A DNA stretch of 64,000 bases from Alicyclobacillus tolerans (GTDB lineage Bacteria; Bacillota; Bacilli; Alicyclobacillales; Alicyclobacillaceae). Within the stretch, counting starts at the first letter, position 1. The number at the start of each line of letters is the position of its first letter. Positions 35,028 to 43,566 of the stretch are shown piece by piece. The position numbers and the translations under genes are program-made. The notes under the pieces are model-generated. The model made no database searches. It had not been told where the DNA came from and was given only the letters and a program-made list of their open reading frames with translations. The stretch lies in assembly GCF_021739485.1 (NCBI RefSeq), contig NZ_JAJFNK010000010.1, forward strand, positions 84,391 through 148,390, written 5' to 3'.

Positions 35028-35623
35028 GGATTCGTCATGCGTTTGCCATCGATCACGTCGCATGTGTAAGCACAGTCGTCGAAAGCAATCAGTTCAACGT
35101 GTTGGAAAGCCTGAGAGCGTCCATCAAAGTGGGCCTCGGCCACGCGATGGGGATGGTCCTTGTCGCCGCGGTTGGCCTTGTGACCTTGCACGGTACCTTA
35201 AGCACCCTGCCAGGGCATTGGGTCGACCTCCTGACAAAGGTGTCCGGCGTGTGGCTGATTTCCATTTCCGTTTGGATGGTGTTGAGTCTGTTCCGCGCAA
35301 AACACCATCGGCAATTCTGGACGTCGATGTACAAAGGCCGCTGGACACCTTGGCTCGCAGGGCTGGTGTTTGGGATTGCCGTCTCTCCTGGCGACCTTTC
35401 TATCTTTACAATAGTATTCACTCAATCTGGCAATGCGGAACTGAGCAGCAGTTTGCTTGTGGTGTTTTTGGCGGCCATGCTGATGGGAATGGCCGCAGTC
35501 GGTCTTTTTCTGGGTTCCGTGCGAGGCCAGAGGGTGTTGCGGGTCCAGAGACTATTGACTGCTCTCACGGGCGCATTTGGTCTATGTGTCGGTCTTCTAC
35601 TCACGACGGGTCTGACCGCATAA
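34952..35623 (+). CDS. Nickel/cobalt transporter-like (NicO/UreH-type) membrane protein
   Basis: About 223 residues with six hydrophobic segments. The first holds LLGIRHAFAIDHVACVSTVV, which matches the HX4DH metal-binding signature of NiCoT/NicO-type permeases with Ala-Ile in place of the usual Asp-Ala. Other segments (GLGHAMGMVLVA, WLAGLVFGIAVSPGDLSIFT) fit the family. GGGGAAGG lies just before the ATG at 34952; ATG 34889 and 34940 are alternatives. It is convergent with the HD-GYP gene. Nickel or another divalent metal is the inferred cargo. Confidence 0.65.
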   Translation: MESNLLPPGGLAVAGYWLLLDSFLLGIRHAFAIDHVACVSTVVESNQFNVLESLRASIKVGLGHAMGMVLVAAVGLVTLHGTLSTLPGHWVDLLTKVSGVWLISISVWMVLSLFRAKHHRQFWTSMYKGRWTPWLAGLVFGIAVSPGDLSIFTIVFTQSGNAELSSSLLVVFLAAMLMGMAAVGLFLGSVRGQRVLRVQRLLTALTGAFGLCVGLLLTTGLTA

Positions 35624-35634
35624 GCCACCTTGAC

Positions 35635-36714
35635 CTACAGTTCACAACCGACAATGGTAACATTCAGGTCCGTGGAGAGGTCTATCTCGAAAGGAGTGAC
35701 AGGTTTCCCCTGGTCCTCGGTGATCAGCACGGTGGGACGCTGCAGGTTATCCTTGCCGGGTTTCGCGACAATTCCCGTAGTTCCGTTGCTCAGTCTCACG
35801 GTGATCCCGACCGGATAGATGCTGACATGGTTGGTAAAGTAGCGAACGAAGGTGGGGTCAAACTGTTTGTACGTCCGGGTAAAGATGAACTCCAAGGCGT
35901 CACTTGGCAACCAAGGTTTATGGTAAGCCCGATTGGATGTCAGGGCATCGTAGACGTCGGCTACAGCCATCAAGCGCGCAAACTCTGGGATGTCCGTTCC
36001 GCGAAGGCCCTCTGGATAACCGTTTCCGTCATACCACTCGTGGTGATAGAGTGCGCAGACTGCTGAAGATGGCGGCAAATCCGGCTGTGTCGCAAGGATT
36101 TCGTAACCCAAGCGACAGTGCCGCTTCATGAGTGCGAATTCTTCGTCCGTTAACTTACCCGGCTTGTTTACAATCGCTGGACTGATTTCAATTTTCCCGA
36201 TGTCGTGCATCATGGCTCCCACGCCGAGTTCCTCGACGACCTGTTTCGAGTAACCATGTGCGAGTGCCAAGATGGTTGTAATGGTCGCCACATTCATGCA
36301 GTGGGTGTAAGTATGGGCGTCGCTCGAGTACAAGGCGCTCAGATGAACCACCATGGTGTTGCTTTGTTCGAGGTGGCTGAACAGGATCCGGTAGATGTTC
36401 AAAAATTCCCGGCCTAGTTCCCCCGATTTGACCATTCGATGAACACCGTCGGAGTGATTCAGTTTCTGGAATGCGTTTGCGATACGGCCGACAACTTCTT
36501 GACGGACTTCTGACGGAATCGAATCCATGTCTTTGATATCCACCGTTGTGGTATCGTCAATATAAACATACTTGAATCCCATTTGTTCCAACTTGGCAAT
36601 GTAGGATGCGCTCAACTTCACGCCCTTGTTTAAAAGGGGTTGTCCATTCGATGAGAAAATGGATTTAGACAGAACTGCACCAGGGGATACCCGCGATAAG
36701 GCCGCAATTTTCAT
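35635..36714 (-). CDS. HD-GYP cyclic-di-GMP phosphodiesterase
   Basis: About 359 residues. An N-terminal region of ~130 residues (GAVLSKSIFSSNGQPLLNKGVKL) resembles DUF3391-like heads. The HD-GYP domain has MMHDIGKIEISPAIVNKPGKL, HHEWYDGNGYPEGL and MAVADVYDALTSNRAY, with metal ligands intact. A short PilZ-unlike beta tail ends the protein. It hydrolyses cyclic-di-GMP in the cytoplasm. The ATG at 36714 has GAGGTG upstream. It is the second HD-GYP protein in the window. Confidence 0.9.
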   Translation of the reverse strand: MKIAALSRVSPGAVLSKSIFSSNGQPLLNKGVKLSASYIAKLEQMGFKYVYIDDTTTVDIKDMDSIPSEVRQEVVGRIANAFQKLNHSDGVHRMVKSGELGREFLNIYRILFSHLEQSNTMVVHLSALYSSDAHTYTHCMNVATITTILALAHGYSKQVVEELGVGAMMHDIGKIEISPAIVNKPGKLTDEEFALMKRHCRLGYEILATQPDLPPSSAVCALYHHEWYDGNGYPEGLRGTDIPEFARLMAVADVYDALTSNRAYHKPWLPSDALEFIFTRTYKQFDPTFVRYFTNHVSIYPVGITVRLSNGTTGIVAKPGKDNLQRPTVLITEDQGKPVTPFEIDLSTDLNVTIVGCEL

Positions 36715-37017
36715 GCCGATGCACCTCGATGGGACAAGACTGTTGATTTCAGATCGCCGATATGCACACTCAGCCATTAGATAACACGTCAGAGTAATTA
36801 TTCATCAATTCTACTTATTGTGTCAATTTTCCAGTAACAACCGCATTGCGATCCATACCTGTGGATCTCTATTAAAGTTAAGCAGATTATCATGGTTATC
36901 TAATCTTTTGAATCTACAATTCAGCTAGACTGGAAAAAGTCCGGCGACAAAAACAAGATCCCGGTAGTAAAAAGACGATAACAAAAGAACATCATACAGG
37001 CAAAGGATGCGGATACA
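36715..37017. other. Divergent intergenic region, no clear feature
   Basis: This AT-rich gap separates the leftward HD-GYP gene and the rightward ferric-reductase-like gene. I see AAAGGATG as the ribosome binding site for the TTG at 37018 and no convincing promoter, operator or RNA motif. Confidence 0.4.
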
Positions 37018-37746
37018 TTGGTTGACCCTAAAGAGGCAGAAAACTTGCAAAAATTAAAAGGGCAGCGCAATAGACCCAAGGACAAAGACCAGGAAGCCAA
37101 CGCTTCCGTCACATTCATCCTATTGGTCATCTCCGGAGTCATTGTGCTCGCCATTGGCAGCATGGTGATTTTGCAGCAGAACCAGTGGGTTGCGGGCCAA
37201 AAGTACTGGATTATCAATCGCGCTTCAGCGATTTCTGCCTACGTCGTTTTGAGTATCGTCGTCGTTTTAGGGAACATCCTGAGTAACCCGAGAAACAAGG
37301 AAAAGTGGAGATTGTCTCGGTTTTTGCTTCCGTGGCACCAAGCCTTAATGGCTGCGATGTTCACTTTGATTGCTGAACACCTGTTGTTTGTGGCAGTTGA
37401 CCCGAAATCGGGAATTTTGCCGTCGCAGTTGTGGTTCCCCATTCATGCTAAATTCACGCCAGGTGCCATGGTCGCGGGGGCGTTCGGGCTTTACGCGATG
37501 CTTTTGATTGGATTGACTGCCGGGTTCAGAAAGTGGGTTAAAAAGTGGTTGCCGATTCACCGGATCGCGATTGTGTCGTGGGTCCTTCTTACGTTTCACG
37601 GGTTCGTTGGCGGCTCGGATACGCCCAGCATATCCTGGATGTACCTGGCGTGTGCTTTGTTCGTCTTGATTAGTTTTTGGATGCGCCACTGGTTTAGTAA
37701 AAAAATAAACCGGGCTGCTCTGCCCGGAACACAGTCATACTCCTGA
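37018..37746 (+). CDS. Ferric-reductase-like heme membrane protein
   Basis: A 242-residue protein with a charged N-terminal tail and six hydrophobic helices. Histidines within or at the ends of helices (LPWHQALM, AEHLLF, PIHAKF, PIHRIAI, TFHGF) are placed as in ferric-reductase-like/YedZ-type b-heme domains. It would carry electrons across the membrane. No flavin or NADPH domain is attached, so it needs a partner. Its end overlaps tail to tail by 12 bases with the next leftward gene. The TTG start has a fair site, AAAGGATG. Confidence 0.7.
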   Translation: MVDPKEAENLQKLKGQRNRPKDKDQEANASVTFILLVISGVIVLAIGSMVILQQNQWVAGQKYWIINRASAISAYVVLSIVVVLGNILSNPRNKEKWRLSRFLLPWHQALMAAMFTLIAEHLLFVAVDPKSGILPSQLWFPIHAKFTPGAMVAGAFGLYAMLLIGLTAGFRKWVKKWLPIHRIAIVSWVLLTFHGFVGGSDTPSISWMYLACALFVLISFWMRHWFSKKINRAALPGTQSYS

Positions 37747-38139
37747 TGCGCGCGTGGTTGTTTGAACGGGTGGCGGGGTCGCGGTGGAAGGAATGGTAAT
37801 GTGCGACACGGAAGGGGCAGGGATGTTAGGCAAGGGCTGCGACGCGGTGACGATGCCGCGTTGAATCAGGGCCATCTGCCCTTTCACCTTGGCGATTTGC
37901 TGTTTCGTCGCGGTGGTGTGGTGCCGGACCGATTGAATCGACTGCTGTAGTTTTTCTAAGGTGCTTTGTTCGTTTTTCAACGTCGCTTCGAGTTGTTGGC
38001 TCCTCGACTCGATTTGCACCTTTTTTGCGCTTTGCTGGTTTGCCAAAGTGACGCGGTTCTCGATAAAAGTTAAGAGTCCCAAATAACCGAGAACGACCCC
38101 TGCGAGCCCCAAAGATGCTCTTTGCCACGGTTTAATCAT
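37735..38139 (-). CDS. Membrane-anchored coiled-coil protein ending in VQTTTRASG
   Basis: About 134 residues: one N-terminal membrane helix (ASLGLAGVVLGYLGLLTF), a coiled coil rich in Gln/Lys/Glu (SQQLEATLKNEQSTLEKLQQ), and a Pro/Thr tail ending VQTTTRASGV. The ATG at 38139 overlaps the stop of the upstream gene, so the two are coupled. The upstream protein ends with almost the same motif. No known family. Confidence 0.6.
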   Translation of the reverse strand: MIKPWQRASLGLAGVVLGYLGLLTFIENRVTLANQQSAKKVQIESRSQQLEATLKNEQSTLEKLQQSIQSVRHHTTATKQQIAKVKGQMALIQRGIVTASQPLPNIPAPSVSHITIPSTATPPPVQTTTRASGV

Positions 38140-38587
38140 CTCCGCCACCACCGCCGTCATCGTCGTGGTGATGCCCGGAAGCTCGCGTTGTCGCCTGGAC
38201 ATTCGGGGGAACCGAGGCGTTCTGACGAGCCGATGCGGCAGCCTGTGCGGCTGTCTGCTGTGCGCGTGCCAATGCGGCTGTCTCTTGCTGTTTCATGACA
38301 ACAACTTTAGAGGCCAGTTGGGTCAAGTTGTCGGTTGTCTGCTTGTCCACGGACTGCACTTGTTGGAGTTGGTTTTGGGCCGCTACAATTTGGTTGTGCA
38401 ACTGACTCACTTTCATTTCAAGACTTGCGGTGTCTTGAACCGGTGAAGAATTGGACGCGCTTGTCGCGCTTACTGTAGGGGACGAGCTCGACTTTTGAGC
38501 GAGGGTTTGCTGAGCTCCGGCGAACGAACCCGCCGAAACAGCTATTGTTGAGACCGTGATCAAAATTCGTTTCAAGCCAATGGACAT
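38132..38587 (-). CDS. Exported coiled-coil protein with VQATTRASG and a His/Asp/Gly tail
   Basis: A 151-residue protein with a signal peptide (LITVSTIAVSAGSFAGAQQ), a Ser-rich linker, a coiled coil (LEMKVSQLHNQIVAAQNQLQ), an Ala-rich helix, then VQATTRASG and a terminal HHHDDDGGGGGDD. The acidic and histidine tail could bind metal ions. TAGGAGGG precedes the ATG. It is coupled to the next leftward gene, and the ferric-reductase-like gene is convergent beside them, so a joint redox or metal role is a reasonable guess. Family unknown. Confidence 0.6.
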   Translation of the reverse strand: MSIGLKRILITVSTIAVSAGSFAGAQQTLAQKSSSSPTVSATSASNSSPVQDTASLEMKVSQLHNQIVAAQNQLQQVQSVDKQTTDNLTQLASKVVVMKQQETAALARAQQTAAQAAASARQNASVPPNVQATTRASGHHHDDDGGGGGDD

Positions 38588-38757
38588 CTGGTGGCTGCCC
38601 TCCTAAGGTTACCCGATAAAGCTGATTCTCAGCACGATTCAACCGTCCGGACTAGGTCTGTGCTGTATTATTTTGTGTTGTAGCCGAAATTGTAACGTAA
38701 GACTATTAAAAGATTATGAGAAATAAATATTTTTTAAACTACCCCCACAAAGCGGAT

Positions 38758-38786
38758 GGTGATTACGTATACGTGTATTAATCACC
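38758..38786. promoter_or_regulatory. Dyad in the gap upstream of the coiled-coil pair
   Basis: GGTGATTA and TAATCACC are perfectly inverted around a segment that itself holds the palindrome ACGTATACGT. It lies between the phosphodiester glycosidase gene and the coiled-coil operon, both leftward. It could be the terminator of the former or an operator of the latter; there is no T tract. Confidence 0.45.
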
Positions 38787-38831
38787 CTTTCCCCATCCAT
38801 CGGCTCATTGACGCTGGTGGATTTTTTGTGT

Positions 38832-40358
38832 TCAGTGAAACGACACAGTCAGGGCATCCGCCAAATTTCGCTCAGGGCTGAGCAAATACTGTCCGTCAAA
38901 ATACAGCCCGCTGGAGCTGCCTCCGTCGAGATTCATCGCTTCTTCCAGGTGCATATTGCGAGCGATCTGTGCGAGTTCTTCCATATTCGCATCCCGCACG
39001 GTCGCCATGACGAGGTCTCCACTGCTGTCGATGCCGAGAAAGCTGCGCCGCGTCACCGGATCGAGCAGGGACGGAGCGTTCAAACCTTCCAGGCTTGGAT
39101 TAAGCACTATGCTTCCCCCATCCACCAGCATGGGACCGGCCCCGATGGCAGCCTGCGTATTGGAAATGTCCACGGGTTGATTGCCTGTAAGAGTGGTAAC
39201 GTTGACTTGAAATTGAGCCTGTTGACCGATGGTCACCTGAGACGCAAGGCTGGCATCCGCAGACCCGAGTTCGACGACAAACCCGTCTTTGGGAATGGGC
39301 GTGTTCCCTGAATGAATGCCGGTGATGACGCCATTTTCGACGACGACGGACGTCCCGTTGGGGATGTTCGTACTGGCCCCATAGTAAGGGGTTAACACGT
39401 CGATCTCGTCAGAGTGGCCTTGCCACGTGTTCAATCCCCAGGCAGACCACACCTGATTGTCAGTCGCCCCTTGTGCATGGGCGTTCCCCAATTGAATCTG
39501 TACCGACTCTTCAACCCGCTGCATGCTCAGAGACCCGTCTTTGCCAATCATCAAAAGCGTGGGCCCCCACAGGTGCTGAAACTGTCCATGGATGAGGAGG
39601 GCGCCTTGCGGCTGTTGATTTGAACCCGCGTTAAAAAAGGTTCCGTTTATGGCCGCGACAGCCTGGGCCGACTGGGCGAGTGAAGACAGGGAAGTCGAGC
39701 TTCCAAAACGATTGCCTGCAACGACCGGCTCGATGCTCACCCCAGGAGCTCTCGGGTTGACCCGGACGAAGGTCACGGTTTGGGTGCCTTGGCCGTCTTG
39801 CACCGTCATGCTGCCTTTCGCAATGTATTCCTGCCACGAACCGGAAGACTTTTCGCCCAGGTACCAGTTCGTGCCTGTCCAGGTTGAAGGGATGCCTAAG
39901 TCGTTTTGCAACAGCTGCATCACGTACCAGATGGGCATGTAGGTCGTGTCTTTGCCAGAAGACGGATCGACTGCGACCACGGATGGAACGTTTTCGATTG
40001 CGTTGCCGTTCACGGCAATACGCCTTTGCGCATTCGCGAGAGGAGGCACCGATTGTGGCACCTTAAGCTTGGACGAGGCAGACGGAAGCGTGAAGTTCCA
40101 GGTGGTTCCGTCCCATCCGCTTTGGATGCCCAGGCTGTTTTTTAAGGCGTACATGACGTAGGCGATGGGAACAAACGTCGTCTCTTGTCCTGTGCTGGGG
40201 TCGTTAGCGACCAACCCGTCCGGACTGGAGAGCAGCTGGTTATGGTAAAAGATGTTTTTCTTTGGAATGGACAAGGAACCCGCGAAGCTGACCGGGTTTA
40301 GTAGAGCCATACATAAGGTCGTTGCTAGAAAAGATAGTGCAGCGGTTCGTGGATTCAA
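38832..40358 (-). CDS. Exported phosphodiester glycosidase (NAGPA/DUF2233) with two stalk domains
   Basis: A 508-residue secreted protein. After the signal peptide come two stalk domains (TFVPIAYVMYALKN and TYMPIWYVMQLLQN, each followed by a Trp-rich WDGTTW or WTGTNW strand). The C-terminal half is the phosphodiester glycosidase fold with AVAAINGTFFN, GPMLVDGG, RRSFLGIDSSG and MNLDGGSSSGLY. Family enzymes remove capping N-acetylglucosamine from phosphodiesters or act on wall polymers. The TTG start follows GAGGAGAGGG. It probably works on exopolysaccharide or teichoic-type polymers at the cell surface. Confidence 0.85.
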   Translation of the reverse strand: MNPRTAALSFLATTLCMALLNPVSFAGSLSIPKKNIFYHNQLLSSPDGLVANDPSTGQETTFVPIAYVMYALKNSLGIQSGWDGTTWNFTLPSASSKLKVPQSVPPLANAQRRIAVNGNAIENVPSVVAVDPSSGKDTTYMPIWYVMQLLQNDLGIPSTWTGTNWYLGEKSSGSWQEYIAKGSMTVQDGQGTQTVTFVRVNPRAPGVSIEPVVAGNRFGSSTSLSSLAQSAQAVAAINGTFFNAGSNQQPQGALLIHGQFQHLWGPTLLMIGKDGSLSMQRVEESVQIQLGNAHAQGATDNQVWSAWGLNTWQGHSDEIDVLTPYYGASTNIPNGTSVVVENGVITGIHSGNTPIPKDGFVVELGSADASLASQVTIGQQAQFQVNVTTLTGNQPVDISNTQAAIGAGPMLVDGGSIVLNPSLEGLNAPSLLDPVTRRSFLGIDSSGDLVMATVRDANMEELAQIARNMHLEEAMNLDGGSSSGLYFDGQYLLSPERNLADALTVSFH

Positions 40359-40435
40359 AAAGGCCCTCTCCTCGCAAAGGTGTGCGGTACAAAGACTTCA
40401 ATTTCCAAATTATAACGCACACGGGAGCCAACCTG

Positions 40436-41221
40436 CTAGACTTCGCGATACCGGTAAAATCCGTGTTTCACCCGCTCAATCTGTCCGTTCGACATATGCA
40501 TAAACCGGTTCATTTTGGCCGAAAAGTTCCTCCCCCAGCGAATATGGGGCAGGTTCTCGCGCAATGCGTTCATGCTGACCGCGCCGGCAGCGGCCTTCAG
40601 GGCGTCGCGAACCAATTCGAATTCCATCTGCAACGATAAAGGGCTGTTGGGTTGGCTCGTTTCGACCGCAGCGCTTGCGGCAGCTTCGATGGTTTCCGTA
40701 ATGTCTGGGCTGTCCGGAGCTGCAGCTTCCGAAATATCCGCAGTGTCCGCGGTGTTCGCGGTGTCTTCTGTGGCGGCGGTATCCGTTGCAGCGGTTGTAG
40801 TGATGGCAGTCGTTGCGGTTTCAATGAGGACGCTCGGCTCGTTCGTTGCAGTTGTTTCGATGGTTTGACTCGTTTCGGCCGTTTTGGAGGTCTGGTCGCT
40901 GTTTGCAAGCATCGACTTGACCTCTTCGAGGATCTGGTCCTTCAATTCCTGCATTTTGCGCTCGATGATAGGTTCGATGAGACCGGGCAAAGCCTTTGCA
41001 ATGGCGGCCTCGACCGACGTGGAAAAAATGGCAGCGAAGGCTTGCAGGCCCTCTTGCGTAAAAGTGGCAGCTGTGTTCGAAGGCGGATAATTGGATCGCG
41101 AACGGGCATCTCGGGCATCTCTCTTTGACCCTTGCTGTATATATGACGAGGAAGAGGGTTCTCCCTGATTCAAAAACGGCGACAAGTTCGTATGCGCAGA
41201 CTGGCCTTGTGTCCAACTCAT
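40436..41221 (-). CDS. Hypothetical protein with Ala/Thr-rich middle and helical ends
   Basis: About 261 residues. The N-terminus is Ser/Gln-rich and the next ~60 residues are helical (LQAFAAIFSTSVEAAIAKAL, then IIERKMQELKDQILEEV). A ~90-residue Thr/Ala-rich low-complexity linker follows, with repeated TAATDTA, TADTA units. The C-terminal 60 residues look like a small winged-helix fold (LRENLPHIRWGRNFSAKMNR). AAAGGAGCG precedes the ATG at 41221. No export signal. Function unknown. Confidence 0.6.
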   Translation of the reverse strand: MSWTQGQSAHTNLSPFLNQGEPSSSSYIQQGSKRDARDARSRSNYPPSNTAATFTQEGLQAFAAIFSTSVEAAIAKALPGLIEPIIERKMQELKDQILEEVKSMLANSDQTSKTAETSQTIETTATNEPSVLIETATTAITTTAATDTAATEDTANTADTADISEAAAPDSPDITETIEAAASAAVETSQPNSPLSLQMEFELVRDALKAAAGAVSMNALRENLPHIRWGRNFSAKMNRFMHMSNGQIERVKHGFYRYREV

Positions 41222-41456
41222 AGGAAACGCTCCTTTGTATGGAAGTGGTCTGATCAAATATCGAAAAACACGGTATCAATACGACGTATACGATAATTTG
41301 TTGAAGCGCAAAATGACTTGCTCCATAGTATTATTCGAAGACGATGTGGATTTTACAGACCAATCGGGGTTGTCAAAGTGGTACTCAAAGATTCGCACAA
41401 TACAGTATAGCCAAAGAGTAATCACACAGTAAAGCACCGGAAACGGAGGAAGGCCG

Positions 41457-42326
41457 ATGTCCACTTTGTTGTTCGTTCCCGCAAACGACGAACAAAAGTA
41501 CCAAAAGGCGATGAACCTGCCGTGCAAAGGCATGATTCTCGATTTGGAAGACGCCGTACATACTGCGCAAAAACAGGTGGCGCGAGACCGGCTCATGACG
41601 ACGCTGTCCAACGGTCGGACGGGCCAAAAGCGATTGTACGTTCGCATGAATGGACTGCATACCCCGTACTGGAAGGACGACCTTGACGCCATTGCAAAAC
41701 TGCAAATTGACGGCGTGGTGGTGCCAAAAGCGGATCGCGATATTTCTATGCTGGACGAGTACCTTTTGTATCTTGAGGAGAAGCACAACCTTGCGCCCAA
41801 CCAGATGAGGCTGGTGCTCATGCTGGAGACGGCTCGTTCAGTTGTGGAAATGGACGCCGTTCTGTCCGCGTCGTCCCGGGTGGAGTGTGCGTCGCTTGGG
41901 CTCGCGGACCTCGCGCTCGACCTCGGTACCTCCTGGGAAGACCTTTACGCACAACAACCGCCTCTCTTGGTGAGTGTTCGGGAACAATTGGCCCTAACTT
42001 CGAAAAAGCTGGGTCTAGCAGCACCCTGGGATTCTGTATATATGAAGATACGCGATCCCGAGGGTCTTCGCGCAGATGCCTTGATTGGCAAACGGCTCGG
42101 TTTTCAAGGGAAACAAGTCATCCATCCAGCCCAAGTGGACACAGTCAACGAAGTCTATCGCGTCACAGAGGAACAGTACGCGAAGGCCAAAGAGGTTCTC
42201 ACGAAAATGGAAGGACAAGGTGCGGCGCAACTGGATGGGTGGCTCGTTGACGAACCGGTCGTCCAACGCGCGCGGCAAATCGTCGCAGCGTACGAAGAGT
42301 CGATGCGCGAAGGGGGCCCGGACTGA
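41457..42326 (+). CDS. CitE-like HpcH/HpaI aldolase/citrate lyase family enzyme
   Basis: A 289-residue TIM-barrel lyase. Motifs are STLLFVPANDEQKYQKAM, GMILDLEDAVHTAQK (metal-binding Glu/Asp), LYVRMNGLHTPYW, VLMLETARSVVEM, and GKQVIHPAQVDTVNEVY. Stand-alone CitE-like proteins of this type cleave malyl-, citramalyl- or methylmalyl-CoA. AACGGAGG precedes the start. No citrate lyase alpha or gamma subunit is nearby, so a CoA-thioester lyase is more likely. Its stop codon is the first triplet of a 13-bp repeat array. Confidence 0.88.
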   Translation: MSTLLFVPANDEQKYQKAMNLPCKGMILDLEDAVHTAQKQVARDRLMTTLSNGRTGQKRLYVRMNGLHTPYWKDDLDAIAKLQIDGVVVPKADRDISMLDEYLLYLEEKHNLAPNQMRLVLMLETARSVVEMDAVLSASSRVECASLGLADLALDLGTSWEDLYAQQPPLLVSVREQLALTSKKLGLAAPWDSVYMKIRDPEGLRADALIGKRLGFQGKQVIHPAQVDTVNEVYRVTEEQYAKAKEVLTKMEGQGAAQLDGWLVDEPVVQRARQIVAAYEESMREGGPD

Positions 42327-42388
42327 CCGTCGGAAGTGACCGTCGGAAGTGACCGTCGGAAGTGACCGTCGGAAGTGACCGTCCGAAT
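42324..42388 (+). repeat. 13-bp tandem repeat starting at a stop codon
   Basis: TGACCGTCGGAAG is repeated four times without error (42324-42375), followed by a variant copy. The first TGA is the stop of the CitE-like gene, so every copy carries a TGA. Confidence 0.95.
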
Positions 42389-43097
42389 GGACTGCCCGGA
42401 CTGATTTGCGAACACGCAGCTTACGCACCTGGGATGTGCGAAAGGGAACCGTCGAAAAGAAACCGTTGAAAGGAAAGGACAGGGGCCCCTTTGTCTCGGC
42501 CGGAGCCGATTGAAGGGGCATCGTTGTCATGGTTTAGTTCCCGGTGCAGCCCGAAGGATTCGGGGTGCTTGCAGAACCCGCGTTTCCGGTTGAGTTGTTG
42601 GAGGTGCCTGTCTGGTTAAGTGCCGCTGGCCGCCAAAACTGGGCTGTCCCTTTCGCTGAATCATGGTGGGCAGGTTTTTGTTGTAACGGGCAATCATCTG
42701 TTGCTGCTTTACCACTCCTTTGTCGATCGAGCGAGCGGCTCCCTAGGTCTAAGTCATCCCGACCCAGGCGACGATGGACTGAACCGCAGCGGGCTCAGCC
42801 GCGCATAACCCCACCGCCTCACAGCATTATCCCGATGAAACCTTTTAATTTCCTTAAACTTGTCCCTCGACCCAACTCGTTCCAACGTACCCATGCACGC
42901 GGCCCCCACACCCCTCAAAACGCCTGAAGAATGCCTCGAAGAATGACCGCGCCCCGGACCACGAGTGACAGTCTATGCAGACTGGTTCAATCGGCTCTAC
43001 TTCGGAGTATTCGTCCCGATTACAATGGTAGATGCAATGATTGGGTACAAGTCCTGGGATGGGCTTTTCCGCCGTATCAAGGGGAGGTTGAACGAGT
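42389..43097. other. Non-coding or decayed region before the formate dehydrogenase gene
   Basis: About 700 bases without a confident gene. A leftward frame ending at 42534 encodes an Asn/Thr/Ser/Gly-rich end (ending PNPSGCTGN) and an overlapping frame at 42527-42715 starts VKQQQMIARYNKN near AAAGGAG. Neither has a clean start, and one small gene could be frameshifted here. GGGGAGG at 43081-43087 is the ribosome binding site region for the formate dehydrogenase. Confidence 0.35.
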
Positions 43098-43534
43098 ATG
43101 GAAAGCGTCATCGATGAACAGGGTACACGGGCTAGTGTGCATACCATATGTAGTTTTTGCGGGACCGGATGCGGTCTTGTCGTGACCACGGAAAACGGCA
43201 GAATCGTTCAAGTTGCCGGGGACAAGGAATCCCCGGTCAGCCGCGGGGAGACCTGTGTGAAAGGCACCCAAGCTTGGGGCTTTGTACAATCCAGACAGCG
43301 CTTGACTCGGCCGCTCGTCCGCTCGTCCGCAAAAACGGCAAGCTGCAGCCTGCATCCTGGGAGGAAGCGCTGGGTGTAGTTGCGGACGCGATCGTGCGCG
43401 TCAAGGGGAATTACGGAAGCGACGCACTGGGGTGTTTCAGTTCCTCTCGGGCCACCAACGAGTTGAACTTTCTCGCGCAAAAGTTTATGCGGCAGGTGGT
43501 GGGCACCAACAACATCGACAGTTGCAACCGAACT

Positions 43535-43566
43535 TGACACGCTCCAAGCGTCGTCAGTTTGACGAC
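43535..43566 (+). promoter_or_regulatory. UGA selenocysteine codon with SECIS-like hairpin
   Basis: TGA at 43535-43537 is followed 12 bases later by a perfect seven-base-pair hairpin GTCGTCA-GTT-TGACGAC (43550-43566). The loop begins with G-U, 20 bases after the UGA. Bacterial SECIS elements lie directly downstream of the UGA with a G or GU at the start of the apical loop at this distance. Confidence 0.7.

Noticed and set aside
43098..43379. A stand-alone small iron-sulfur protein
   Set aside because: It is the N-terminus of the formate dehydrogenase; the apparent stop results from the 8-bp duplication.
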